The position numbers and the translations under genes are program-made. This document shows, in pieces, positions 1 to 6,891 of a stretch of DNA of 9,393 nucleotides; position 1 is the stretch's first letter; the number at the start of each line of letters is the position of its first letter. The stretch is from an uncultured Eubacteriales bacterium (GTDB lineage: Bacteria; Bacillota; Clostridia; Oscillospirales; UBA644): assembly GCA_905207625.1 (NCBI GenBank), contig CAJLLT010000036.1, forward strand, positions 1-9,393. Direction: 5' to 3'. Below the pieces are notes generated by a model. It was not told the DNA's origin and did no database searches. It worked only from the letters and a program-made list of their open reading frames with translations.

Positions 1-2
1 AA

Positions 3-92
3 GGCACCTGCGGTGTCGGCATAGACTATGATAACCTGATAAGGTTGCTTCAGGTTGAACAGACGAGTGCGAGAATTTTCCAAGAGACATAA
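3..92 (+). CDS. C-terminal end of an unidentified protein (partial)
   Basis: An open frame enters from the left edge and stops at TAA 90-92, giving 29 residues ending in SARIFQET. An intrinsic terminator begins six bases after the stop, which supports this being a true gene end rather than a chance frame. The stretch NLIRLLQVEQTSAR loosely resembles the C-terminal helix of axial flagellar proteins (FlgK/FlgG type), but the fragment is too short for an assignment and lacks the extra residues those proteins usually carry after this point. No function is claimed. Confidence 0.45.
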   Translation, partial: GTCGVGIDYDNLIRLLQVEQTSARIFQET

Positions 93-97
93 AAGAG

Positions 98-134
98 TCC
101 CCCTATCCGGAAAGATAGGGGGATTTTTGTTTTT
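98..134 (+). terminator. Intrinsic terminator after the partial gene
   Basis: A perfect 10-bp stem (TCCCCCTATC at 98-107, GATAGGGGGA at 114-123) with a 6-base loop is followed by a T-rich run (TTTTTGTTTTT, 124-134). It sits directly after the stop at 92 and would end that transcript. It also lies immediately before the catalase frame at 137, so read-through into that frame should be low. Confidence 0.9.
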
Positions 135-136
135 AT

Positions 137-661
137 ATGCTAATGGTATATGGTGGCCCTAACGGAGAGCTCGGTGCGTCCCTGAGATACCTCAGTCAGC
201 GTTTTGCCATGCCCTATGACGAGCTTAAAGGGGCTTTGACGGATATAGGAAACGAGGAACTGTCCCATCTGGAAATGATAGGCGCAATTGTCTATCAGCT
301 GACAAAGGGGATCAGTGCCGAAGATGTCAGGGCTGCGGGCTTTGAGGATTATTTCGTAGATCACACCACAGGGGTTTACGCTCAGTCTGCGTCCGGGGTT
401 CCGTTCACAGCCGCTTACACCGCAAGCAGCGGCGATGTCTTTGCAGACCTTAACGAAAACATGGCTGCGGAACAGAAAGCCCGGTTGACTTATGACAATA
501 TTCTGCGCCTTGCCGACGACCCGGACGTAAGGGATGCGATACGTTTTCTCCGTGAAAGGGAGATTGTGCATTATCAGCGTTTCGGCGAATGTCTGCGCAT
601 AGCTCAGGACAGACTGAATTGCCGTAATTTCTACGCGATCAACCCGTCTTTTGACAAATAA
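137..661 (+). CDS. cotJC: Manganese catalase, CotJC family, 5'-truncated (possible pseudogene)
   Basis: The frame encodes 174 residues of a ferritin-like dimanganese catalase, the family of the inner spore-coat protein CotJC. Family hallmarks are the YGGPNGEL start of the first core helix, the NEELSHLEM motif, the GVPFTAAY loop, and the LREREIVHYQRF helix. Positions matching the five manganese ligands of Lactobacillus plantarum catalase appear kept: E11, E41, H44, E112 and H145. The protein begins only four residues before YGG, whereas B. subtilis CotJC has about 28 residues there. The upstream bases are occupied by the terminator of another gene, with an in-frame TAG at 116 and no ribosome binding site before the ATGs at 137 or 143. 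The family call is firm. Whether the gene is expressed is doubtful: it may be a remnant left by a deletion, or an assembly join. Confidence 0.8.
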   Translation: MLMVYGGPNGELGASLRYLSQRFAMPYDELKGALTDIGNEELSHLEMIGAIVYQLTKGISAEDVRAAGFEDYFVDHTTGVYAQSASGVPFTAAYTASSGDVFADLNENMAAEQKARLTYDNILRLADDPDVRDAIRFLREREIVHYQRFGECLRIAQDRLNCRNFYAINPSFDK

Positions 662-732
662 AGGTTCCGGAAGGTTTTGAGAAAAACACAGCATATTCCT
701 TACAAATAAATGTCAGGGGAAAACCGGCAGTG

Positions 733-799
733 GCGGGACTGATTCACAGTCCCGCTCCGCTGCGGATTTTATCCGCAGCGGAAAAAGCCGGAGGCTTTT
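733..799. repeat. Three perfect stem-loops directly abutting
   Basis: Three perfect inverted repeats follow each other with no spacer: GCGGGACTG (733-741) with 747-755, loop of 5; TCCGCTGCGGAT (756-767) with 771-782, loop of 3; and AAAAGCC (783-789) with 793-799, loop of 3. They lie in the non-coding gap between the catalase and the leftward esterase. The third, with flanking A and T runs, could act as a weak terminator in either direction, including for the esterase transcript. The arrangement is more elaborate than a normal terminator and resembles a palindromic intergenic repeat unit; that identity is inference. Confidence 0.7.
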
Positions 800-835
800 C
801 TGCCGCCGTCTTCCACGGCAAATACGGAGATCAAT

Positions 836-876
836 CTGAAGCGATGCCACGGTACAGCACCGGAGCATCGCTTCAG
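836..876. repeat. Long perfect hairpin with nested inner stem
   Basis: CTGAAGCGATGC (836-847) pairs perfectly with 865-876. The 17-base loop contains a second inverted repeat, CGGT (850-853) with ACCG (859-862). A weaker stem, TGCCG (801-805) with CGGCA (816-820), lies between this hairpin and the three at 733-799. The 10-base word TCAATCTGAA occurs at the left base of this hairpin (831-840) and again at 925-934, across the esterase stop codon. No coding function is seen in 662-924. Confidence 0.65.
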
Positions 877-924
877 GTCTTTGTGTACGGGAATCCGTCA
901 TTTGCCTGCAAAACAGAGGGGTAT

Positions 925-2703
925 TCAATCTGAACCCATAGTTGAGAACGAAACTGCCGGGATGTTCTCTGAATTTGCAAGGGTTGCGTTATCCGGGTAG
1001 CAGCTGTTATATATGCAACCGTATCTGACCGCGGAAAAACTTTGGTCGGCGGAAACGGTTACGGTATCTTTTCCCGAGATCTCCGCGTAAGCGTTGCTCC
1101 ATGAACCGTAGCTGTAAACCTGGAAGCCTTTTACTTCCGAGCCTATGCGGGAGGTTTTCAGTCCGTCAGCCACATGAATGAATTTCACAGTAGCCGTATT
1201 CCGGCTTATGCTTACCGATGTTGCCATCGGGCCGGTGACAAAGTCCGTGTCACCGATTCCGTAGGTTACGGACAAGGCAATATCTGCGGCGCGTTTGGCC
1301 TGACCGGGTTTGCAGTACGGGTGGAGCTGGTTCATTGCGTCCCCGTAGTTTGGTTCGTTCCACAGATCCAGCGATGCGGAAACATAAGCGTTCGGTATCA
1401 TTGATGCCGCCCGGGCAAGTTGCCCCCTGACCGCACCGAAATCATATCCGAAATAAATTGTGGGGAATTCTATGATGTAGACCGGATAATCATGATTGAT
1501 CTGATCATGGCGGCTTCTGTACTCCGTGAGAAGGGCGGCAAGTCTTTCCCCGTAAACTTTTTCGTTTTCGGGGGAGTTGTCGCTTTCTCCCTGATACCAT
1601 ACTATGCCGGCTATCTTCAGTTTCTGGAGCGGATACATATACTGATTGTACATGAACCGTGTGGGAAGGTCTCCGTTTGCGGAGACGGCATGGTATATTC
1701 CCTGAGGGTTTTCAGAGTCTGTTTTCATTCTGTCCGCAAGTTCATTTGGGAAAAAGACATTGACAGCCTGACCGTTTGCCTCAAATTCTATTATCCCCAG
1801 GGGAATCCCGTTATTGGTCGCGGCTATGATCTGTTTCGCGAAAAGGTATCCTATTGCCGAGAATGCAGGAGCACCTTTTGACGGCATCTGCCAACCGTAT
1901 TTGCTCTGACATTCCTCCGCAAGGATAGTGGTTCCTTTCTCTATTCCCGTGTCGTAGGTGAATGAGTTCCGCATGAGCCGGATATTGTCCTCATTTGTTA
2001 TTTGCGGGTTTTTCCCTTCAAATGAGGCGGCTTCGCTGTTCATTTTCGATACGGAATAGTCTATGTTAGACTGGCCCACCACCCAATAAACGTCTCCTAC
2101 AAGTATTCCGGTAAATTCCTCTTCTATATCATTGCCCCTGATTACAAGACTCTTCGGCTCGGTGCTGGCGGGAAGGGTTTCGGGAAATGTCATTTCCCCC
2201 CTTTCGTTTTCTATTGTGCAGGAGGCTTCCATTCCGGCAAAATATCCTGTCAGGGTTTTGCCGTTTTCCTCTTCCGGAGCTCTTCCCCATACGGTAATGT
2301 ATTCATTGCGCTGTATCACCATATTGTCCCCGAAGGCTTTTGCGACATAGAATCTGTCCGCCGCATCTTGACGGATATCCTCCGTAACCGGTTCGGTTTC
2401 CGACTCTGTAGGGCTCTGTGTCGGGGGGTCTGTGGGCTGTACCGTCACCGGCTCGGTGGATTCCCGTGTGGGGTTTTCCGTTACAGGATCAGTTGCCGGG
2501 GCGGTCGGCGTATCTGTTACTGGTTCGGTTCCGGGTATAGTTTCCGGCTGTGTTTCCGGATCCGTGGGGACCTGACCGGGGACAGTCGACTTTTCTGTGG
2601 TTTTTGTTGCGGTTTCATCCGTTGGCGGAACCTCCGGAACGGAACAGGCGGCAAATACCGTCACCAGTACGGCGCATAGCAGTAAAGAGATGATCCTTTT
2701 CAT
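925..2703 (-). CDS. Secreted lipoprotein esterase, sialate O-acetylesterase (SASA) family
   Basis: A 592-residue protein when started at ATG 2703, preferred over a GTG at 2721 because GAGG lies 10 bases upstream and the product then begins MKRIISLLL, a clean signal peptide. The lipobox FAAC puts the lipidated Cys at residue 20. Residues about 22-107 form a Thr/Pro/Glu linker with TEPVT or TDPVT four times, likely holding the enzyme off the membrane. The catalytic part follows, with GQSN (Ser212 as nucleophile), GIPLGIIEF, WYQGESD (369-375) and GDAMNQLHP (His461). These are SASA-family signatures; members remove O-acetyl groups from sialic acids or from plant polysaccharides such as xylan. The residue two before the His is Gln rather than the frequent Asp; the Asn before it fits the GDxxNxxHP variant. 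A C-terminal region of about 100 residues looks beta-rich. The family is secure, the substrate is not. Confidence 0.87.
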   Translation of the reverse strand: MKRIISLLLCAVLVTVFAACSVPEVPPTDETATKTTEKSTVPGQVPTDPETQPETIPGTEPVTDTPTAPATDPVTENPTRESTEPVTVQPTDPPTQSPTESETEPVTEDIRQDAADRFYVAKAFGDNMVIQRNEYITVWGRAPEEENGKTLTGYFAGMEASCTIENERGEMTFPETLPASTEPKSLVIRGNDIEEEFTGILVGDVYWVVGQSNIDYSVSKMNSEAASFEGKNPQITNEDNIRLMRNSFTYDTGIEKGTTILAEECQSKYGWQMPSKGAPAFSAIGYLFAKQIIAATNNGIPLGIIEFEANGQAVNVFFPNELADRMKTDSENPQGIYHAVSANGDLPTRFMYNQYMYPLQKLKIAGIVWYQGESDNSPENEKVYGERLAALLTEYRSRHDQINHDYPVYIIEFPTIYFGYDFGAVRGQLARAASMIPNAYVSASLDLWNEPNYGDAMNQLHPYCKPGQAKRAADIALSVTYGIGDTDFVTGPMATSVSISRNTATVKFIHVADGLKTSRIGSEVKGFQVYSYGSWSNAYAEISGKDTVTVSADQSFSAVRYGCIYNSCYPDNATLANSENIPAVSFSTMGSD

Positions 2704-2734
2704 TTCGGTCAGACCTCGCACTTCAGCCTCAGCA

Positions 2735-2753
2735 GCCGTATTTTTTTTACGGC
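2735..2753 (-). other. Small hairpin with homopolymer loop in the esterase leader
   Basis: GCCGTA (2735-2740) pairs with TACGGC (2748-2753) around seven Ts on the plus strand, which are As in the esterase transcript. It lies about 30 bases upstream of the esterase start codon. The stem is only 6 bp and no T-run follows it in transcript sense, so it is unlikely to be a terminator. It may be a stabilising 5' hairpin or may have no role. Confidence 0.3.
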
Positions 2754-2782
2754 AGTCTTAGGAAAAGCTTTCAAAATATGTT

Positions 2783-2811
2783 ATAAAAATGCTATCATAT
2801 TTATGTGACAA
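2783..2811 (-). promoter_or_regulatory. Possible promoter for the esterase
   Basis: On the minus strand TTGTCA (2811-2806) is a 5 of 6 match to the -35 consensus. Seventeen bases later lies an AT-rich stretch that offers TTTTAT (2788-2783) or overlapping alternatives as a -10. The region 2760-2810 is markedly AT-rich compared with its surroundings. The -10 choice is weak, so this is only the best candidate seen in the 5' region of the esterase. Confidence 0.35.
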
Positions 2812-2941
2812 AAGTATGTGTTTCGGTCCCGCAGGATTGAGGTTCCGTGCAGCAGCAAGGTCTTTTCCCTGCATTCCTGCTGGCTGTTTCATATTCATAC
2901 CGCGGTGGGGAATACTTTGACCTGTAAAACTTCTTTTCACC

Positions 2942-2970
2942 TTGACTTTTGCACGGGTATGTGATAAAAT
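2942..2970 (+). promoter_or_regulatory. Sigma-A promoter of the glycosyltransferase operon
   Basis: TTGACT (2942-2947) and TAAAAT (2965-2970) are separated by 17 bases, giving a standard housekeeping promoter. Transcription would start near 2977, leaving a leader of about 23 bases before ATG 3000. This placement excludes the more upstream TTG at 2949 as start codon, since that lies inside the promoter. The remaining gap, 2812-2940, shows no gene or clear structure. Confidence 0.75.
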
Positions 2971-2999
2971 GGAAAAAACACTGGATAGTGGAGATTGAA

Positions 3000-4523
3000 A
3001 TGCCGAAAAGGGAAAACGTTTTACAGCACGTTGCAATTTATATCGTCTGCGGCCTGATGCTGATTTTTCTTGCCGTACTTACATCGGCGTCTTTTGCGGG
3101 ATATTGGGAGATGAATACCGGTAATTCAATGTTGGAAAATGTGGAATACCGTTCCAATGATCCCCTGATTGTTTTCCCGGGGCTGGCGGTTGGGATTGCT
3201 TTATGTTATGTTGTGCGGCGGTATCTCCGGCAGATCCCGGTGCACTGTTTTACTTCGGTTTTATTCGTATGGATCACTGTCCTGGGATGTGTATGGATAT
3301 TTTCCGCCCTTTCTGCTCCCACGGAGGACTCATACAGGGTAATGAAAGCGGCTTTTGATGCCTCAAACGGGGATCTGTCCTCGGTTACCATAGATTATTT
3401 CAGGTGTTTTCCGTTTCAGCTGGGCTATGTCCTTTTCAGTGAAGGTCTGATGCGCCTGTTCTGCCCTGAAATGAATTTTCTGGTTCTGCAGGTTATAAAT
3501 GTACTCTGTCTTGCGGTATCCTACTGGGCAATTATCAGTGCCATGAAATATTTTGCGTCCGATGATGCCCGGCGTATAACCGCCGTACTTCTCGGTTGCC
3601 TTTTCCAGCCTGTACTTTTCTGCACTTTTCTGTACGGGAATATCCCCGCCTTTGCCTTCGCTATGCTTGCGGTACTCTTTCATTTTAAATTTCTGTATAG
3701 TTTTAAACCTTTACACGGAATTGCTACCGCGGTGTTTATCGGAATAGCCTGCGCCCTGAAACTGAACTGCAGCATTATCCTGGTTGCCATGATCATTCAT
3801 ACAGTTTTTGCCGGTCATGGAAAGATGAGAATATTTTTTCTGCGACTCGGTTATGTTTTCCTTGCGGCGGTGATGGCTGTGGGTATAAAAGGGGCGGCGG
3901 TCAGGGTCTATGAGGTACGCTCCGGTGAAAATTTCGGTTCCGGAATACCCATGATATGCTGGGCGGCGATGGGGCTGAACGAATCATATATTGCGCCCGG
4001 CTGGTATGACCCTGCTTATACCGTTGTTAATTTCAGCAACAACGGCGGAGACGGAGAAAAAACTTCGGCGGTCGCTGTTCAGGCTGTCAAAGACCGGATC
4101 TCGGACTTCATCTCCGATCCGGGATATGCCGGAAGGTTTTTTGCAACCAAATTCACGACCCAGTTTAATGAGCCCACATATCAGAGCATCTGGACAAATG
4201 AGGTCCGGGGACACTACGGAGAGATGAATTTTCTGGGCAGGTATGTCTGCGGGGCGGGAAAAGATTCTGTTACCGGGTATATGGCGGCATTGCAGAGGCT
4301 TGTTCTGACGGCGGCATTTCTGGCGGCTGCAATGTGCATAAAAGATAAGAATTACGGGGCGATGCTCCTTCTCCTGTCAGTTCTCGGCGGTATCGCCTAC
4401 CACATGATTTTTGAAGCGAAAAGCCAGTATTTTGAGACATATTTCATTCTGCTTGCCGCAGTTGGCGGGTACGGTCTTGACAGAGTCTTCGATCTGTCTG
4501 ACAGGAGGAAAAAAGAATGTTGA
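3000..4523 (+). CDS. Polytopic GT-C type glycosyltransferase, ArnT/PMT (GT39)-like
   Basis: A 507-residue membrane protein starting at ATG 3000, with GGAG (2990-2993) six bases upstream. About eleven hydrophobic segments are visible, beginning near residue 11. The first long outer loop carries PTEDSYRVM (acidic pair E109/D110) followed by YFRCFPFQLGY (133-143), the place where GT-C enzymes keep their catalytic acidic residue. The motifs WAAMGLN (321-327) with PGWY, and a final EAKSQYFETY (472-481), are features I associate with Firmicute GT39-like proteins. Such enzymes take a sugar from a polyprenyl-phosphate donor on the outer membrane face and add it to a wall polymer, lipid or protein. 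The downstream gene, overlapping by 7 bases, encodes a matching donor-forming enzyme. The acceptor and sugar cannot be inferred. A non-catalytic membrane protein remains possible but is less likely. Confidence 0.75.
   Translation: MPKRENVLQHVAIYIVCGLMLIFLAVLTSASFAGYWEMNTGNSMLENVEYRSNDPLIVFPGLAVGIALCYVVRRYLRQIPVHCFTSVLFVWITVLGCVWIFSALSAPTEDSYRVMKAAFDASNGDLSSVTIDYFRCFPFQLGYVLFSEGLMRLFCPEMNFLVLQVINVLCLAVSYWAIISAMKYFASDDARRITAVLLGCLFQPVLFCTFLYGNIPAFAFAMLAVLFHFKFLYSFKPLHGIATAVFIGIACALKLNCSIILVAMIIHTVFAGHGKMRIFFLRLGYVFLAAVMAVGIKGAAVRVYEVRSGENFGSGIPMICWAAMGLNESYIAPGWYDPAYTVVNFSNNGGDGEKTSAVAVQAVKDRISDFISDPGYAGRFFATKFTTQFNEPTYQSIWTNEVRGHYGEMNFLGRYVCGAGKDSVTGYMAALQRLVLTAAFLAAAMCIKDKNYGAMLLLLSVLGGIAYHMIFEAKSQYFETYFILLAAVGGYGLDRVFDLSDRRKKEC
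4503..4508 (+). promoter_or_regulatory. Strong ribosome binding site inside the upstream gene
   Basis: AGGAGG lies eight bases before ATG 4517 and within the last codons of the upstream membrane-protein gene. The start codon overlaps that gene's TGA stop (4521-4523), indicating translational coupling. Confidence 0.85.
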
Positions 4524-5476
4524 CGCTGTTTTTTGTTTTACCCTGTTACAATGAACGGGAGATGCTGCCCTTGTCCGCCCCGATACTCAGAGACAAACTT
4601 GAAGATCTTATCGGACGCGGAGAAGTAAGTCCCGAAAGCCGTATAGTTTTTGTGGATGACGGTTCAAAGGACGGCACATGGGATATTATCTGCGGACTTC
4701 ACCGTGAAAACCGGCTCTTCCGGGGAATTAAGCTTGCCCACAACAGAGGACAGCAGAATGCGCTTCTTGCCGGTCTTATGACCGTGCGCACGGAATGCGA
4801 TGCGGTCATCACAATGGATGCGGATCTTCAGGACGATATCAATGCCGTCGATGAAATGCTTCAGAGGTGCCGGGAAGGAGCTCAGATAGTTTACGGCGTG
4901 CGTTCTGACCGTGATCGTGATTCCTTCTTCAAACGTACAACAGCCCATGCCTTTTACCGTATCATGCGTTTTATGGGCGCGGAGATAATATACGATCATG
5001 CGGATTACCGGCTCATGACCCGCAGGGCGCTTGACGCCCTTTCAGAATACGGAGAGGTCAATCTTTTCCTGCGGGGGATCGTTCCCTCTATTGGGTTCAG
5101 TACAGCCCGGGTCCTTTACAGCCGGCAGGAACGCAAAGCCGGTAAAACCAAATACCCCCTGAAAAAGATGCTTACATTTTCTCTTGACGGAATCACTTCT
5201 TTTTCAGTACGTCCCATGAGGTTGATAACTTCCGCCGGATTGCTCATTTTTATCGTCAGTCTTGTACTTCTCATCTACTCCCTTGTCCGTCATCTTTGCG
5301 GAGAAACCGTGACCGGATGGACTTCTACTGTGATCTCGATCTGGGCGGTGGGAGGACTTCAGATGCTTTGCATCGGCGTAATAGGGGAGTATATCGGCAG
5401 GATATACCTGGAAACCAAACACCGTCCCAGATATACTGTGGAGGAGTATCTGTCAGACGGAGATCGCTCCCTTTGA
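4517..5476 (+). CDS. Polyprenyl-phosphate glycosyltransferase, GtrB/DPMS-like (GT2)
   Basis: A 319-residue family 2 glycosyltransferase that is expected to move a sugar from a nucleotide donor to undecaprenyl phosphate at the cytoplasmic face. The GT-A domain shows PCYNE (9-13), VDDGSKDGT (46-54), the metal-binding DADLQD (101-106) and the RQERKAGKTKYPLKKM segment (203-218) typical of GtrB, ArnC and dolichol-phosphate mannose synthase relatives. Two membrane helices follow (about 235-257 and 268-291), then GEYIGRIYLETKHRPRY, the standard C-terminal signature of the GtrB branch. Length and architecture are normal. Coupling to the GT-C gene suggests a donor-maker and donor-user pair. No GtrA-like flippase is found in the window. 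The sugar is unknown; glucose is common in this branch but not shown here. Confidence 0.93.
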   Translation: MLTLFFVLPCYNEREMLPLSAPILRDKLEDLIGRGEVSPESRIVFVDDGSKDGTWDIICGLHRENRLFRGIKLAHNRGQQNALLAGLMTVRTECDAVITMDADLQDDINAVDEMLQRCREGAQIVYGVRSDRDRDSFFKRTTAHAFYRIMRFMGAEIIYDHADYRLMTRRALDALSEYGEVNLFLRGIVPSIGFSTARVLYSRQERKAGKTKYPLKKMLTFSLDGITSFSVRPMRLITSAGLLIFIVSLVLLIYSLVRHLCGETVTGWTSTVISIWAVGGLQMLCIGVIGEYIGRIYLETKHRPRYTVEEYLSDGDRSL

Positions 5477-5492
5477 TTCTGAATACGCAAAA

Positions 5493-5534
5493 CCCCGGAA
5501 ACAGCAACGGTCTGAGCAGACACTGTTTCCGGGG
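5493..5534. terminator. Bidirectional terminator between converging operons
   Basis: A perfect 12-bp stem, CCCCGGAAACAG (5493-5504) with 5523-5534, encloses an 18-base loop. It begins 16 bases after the rightward glycosyltransferase stop and ends five bases before the leftward ATPase stop. On the minus strand it is followed directly by TTTT; on the plus strand by a T-rich but interrupted stretch. It therefore probably serves both converging transcripts, better in the leftward direction. Confidence 0.8.
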
Positions 5535-5539
5535 TGTAC

Positions 5540-6127
5540 TTATTGTTTGTCTTTTGATTGCATCCTGACCGTATTTCCGCCGAAGAAGGATGCCTGCTCC
5601 GGTGCGTGGGTGATAAGAAGCACCGTTTTGTCCTTTGTCCGTGTCTTCACCCTGTCCATTACCTTTTGCGCAGTAGCTTCATCAAGTCCTTTGAAGGGCT
5701 CGTCAAGAACGGTAAAGTCCGCATCCGTGCAGAGGGCCCGGGCTATTGCGACCCTTCTCTGCTGTCCTCCGGAAAGTTCCCGGACGGGCTTTCTGTCTGT
5801 CGGATCGATATCCAGGGCGAGAAGTTCTTCTTTCAGCTTTTCTTCGTCCGCGGTTTTTGAGACAGCCCGGAGATTTGCCAGAGCTGAGAAATTGTCGCAG
5901 AGCCGGTTTTCCTGAAACACTGCCGCAACGTTTTCCGGAATTCCCCGGACCGAACCTTTATCCGGTGGGATGAGTCCCAGGAGCACGTTGCCCAAAGTCG
6001 TTTTCCCGCAACCGGACTGTCCCATGATACAGCTGGTCTGCCCCGCCGGAATAATAAGGGAAAAATCCGAGAGAACGGTGTTTTCTCCAAAGGTAACCGT
6101 TATCCGGTCCACAACTATATCTTTCAT
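5540..6127 (-). CDS. ABC importer ATPase, NitT/TauT (SsuB/TauB) type
   Basis: A 195-residue ATP-binding subunit that powers the importer encoded by the two upstream genes. All core motifs are present: Walker A GQSGCGKT (36-43), Q-loop Gln72, signature LSGGQ (118-122), Walker B FTVLDE (138-143), D-loop GLD and switch His174 in LLITHAP. It is shorter than the roughly 240-260 residues usual for SsuB/TauB: little follows the H-loop region, so it is a minimal nucleotide-binding domain. The start codon overlaps the permease stop as ATGA, indicating coupled translation. It is the last gene of the leftward operon. Confidence 0.92.
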   Translation of the reverse strand: MKDIVVDRITVTFGENTVLSDFSLIIPAGQTSCIMGQSGCGKTTLGNVLLGLIPPDKGSVRGIPENVAAVFQENRLCDNFSALANLRAVSKTADEEKLKEELLALDIDPTDRKPVRELSGGQQRRVAIARALCTDADFTVLDEPFKGLDEATAQKVMDRVKTRTKDKTVLLITHAPEQASFFGGNTVRMQSKDKQ

Positions 6128-6891
6128 CGGCGTTCCACACTTTCAAAGGCTTTTTTAAGTACCAGTATAAAAAGTTTTTCAAATATCACGCTCACAGCCA
6201 CTATGACCACCGTCCAGGCAAGAAGTTCCGCGGTGTCAAGGTATATCTTCGCCTGATACAGCCTTTCCCCCATGCTTCCCGTGGGGACTCCGATTATCTC
6301 GGCGGTGATCCCCGCCTTCCAGGCAAGCCCCGCAGAGACGCTGCAGGCTGAAATAATATACGGTTTGAGCTGGGGCAGGGTAACGTATCTCAGCTTTCTG
6401 CCCGGTGACATGCGGAAAACCCGGCTCATCTGTTCCATTTTTACGTCCAGGTTCAGTATTCCCTGGAGTGCATTTGTGTAGACTATTGGTAAGACCATAA
6501 GGAATGAGATGAAAACGGACAGCTGTGCCGAACTCAGCCATACCAGGGCAATGACTATGAAGGACGCCACAGGAACGGTTCTTACGGAAACCATCAGCGG
6601 ACGCAGCAGTATCCTTACCGCTTCCCATTTTCCCGCAGCCGCACCCAAAAGACTTCCCACAGCAACTCCTGCTGTCCAGCCGACGGCAATGCGCCACAGA
6701 CTGAACCACACGCTTGAAAGAAATCCATGTTTTCCGGACAGTTCAAAGACTTTCATCAGCACCTGCCAGGGACCTACCAGAAAGATACTGCTGTCAAGCA
6801 GTGCGGCGGCTGCCTGCCATACCGCAAGGGGAAGCAAAACAGCCGCTATCCGCAAAAATACTTTGTTTTTAAGTATTTTATTTGCCTTCAT
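6124..6891 (-). CDS. ABC importer permease, SsuC/TauC type
   Basis: A 255-residue membrane subunit of the binding-protein-dependent transport family. About six hydrophobic segments are visible, the first near residues 12-32. The cytoplasmic coupling loop that contacts the ATPase is seen as EQMSRVFRMSPGRKLRYVTLPQL (starting at residue 153, written here without spacing), with the conserved Gly164 and Leu-Pro 172-173. The closing segment EIIGVPTGSMGERLY resembles SsuC/TauC/ThiX permeases. It overlaps the binding-protein gene by 14 bases and the ATPase gene by 4. No good ribosome binding site precedes it, consistent with translation depending on the upstream gene. The substrate is not readable from the permease. 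Confidence 0.9.
   Translation of the reverse strand: MKANKILKNKVFLRIAAVLLPLAVWQAAAALLDSSIFLVGPWQVLMKVFELSGKHGFLSSVWFSLWRIAVGWTAGVAVGSLLGAAAGKWEAVRILLRPLMVSVRTVPVASFIVIALVWLSSAQLSVFISFLMVLPIVYTNALQGILNLDVKMEQMSRVFRMSPGRKLRYVTLPQLKPYIISACSVSAGLAWKAGITAEIIGVPTGSMGERLYQAKIYLDTAELLAWTVVIVAVSVIFEKLFILVLKKAFESVERR

Noticed and set aside
140..694. A 184-codon open frame on the minus strand
   Set aside because: It lies opposite the catalase gene, whose protein has clear family motifs; the antisense product has no recognisable domain and no ribosome binding site was seen.
2704..2721. A GTG start adding six residues to the esterase
   Set aside because: The GAGG ribosome binding site lies downstream of this GTG, and the ATG at 2703 gives a standard Lys/Arg signal-peptide start.
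2949..2999. An upstream TTG start for the GT-C protein
   Set aside because: It falls inside the promoter between the -35 and -10, whereas ATG 3000 has GGAG at good spacing and begins the natural N-terminus.
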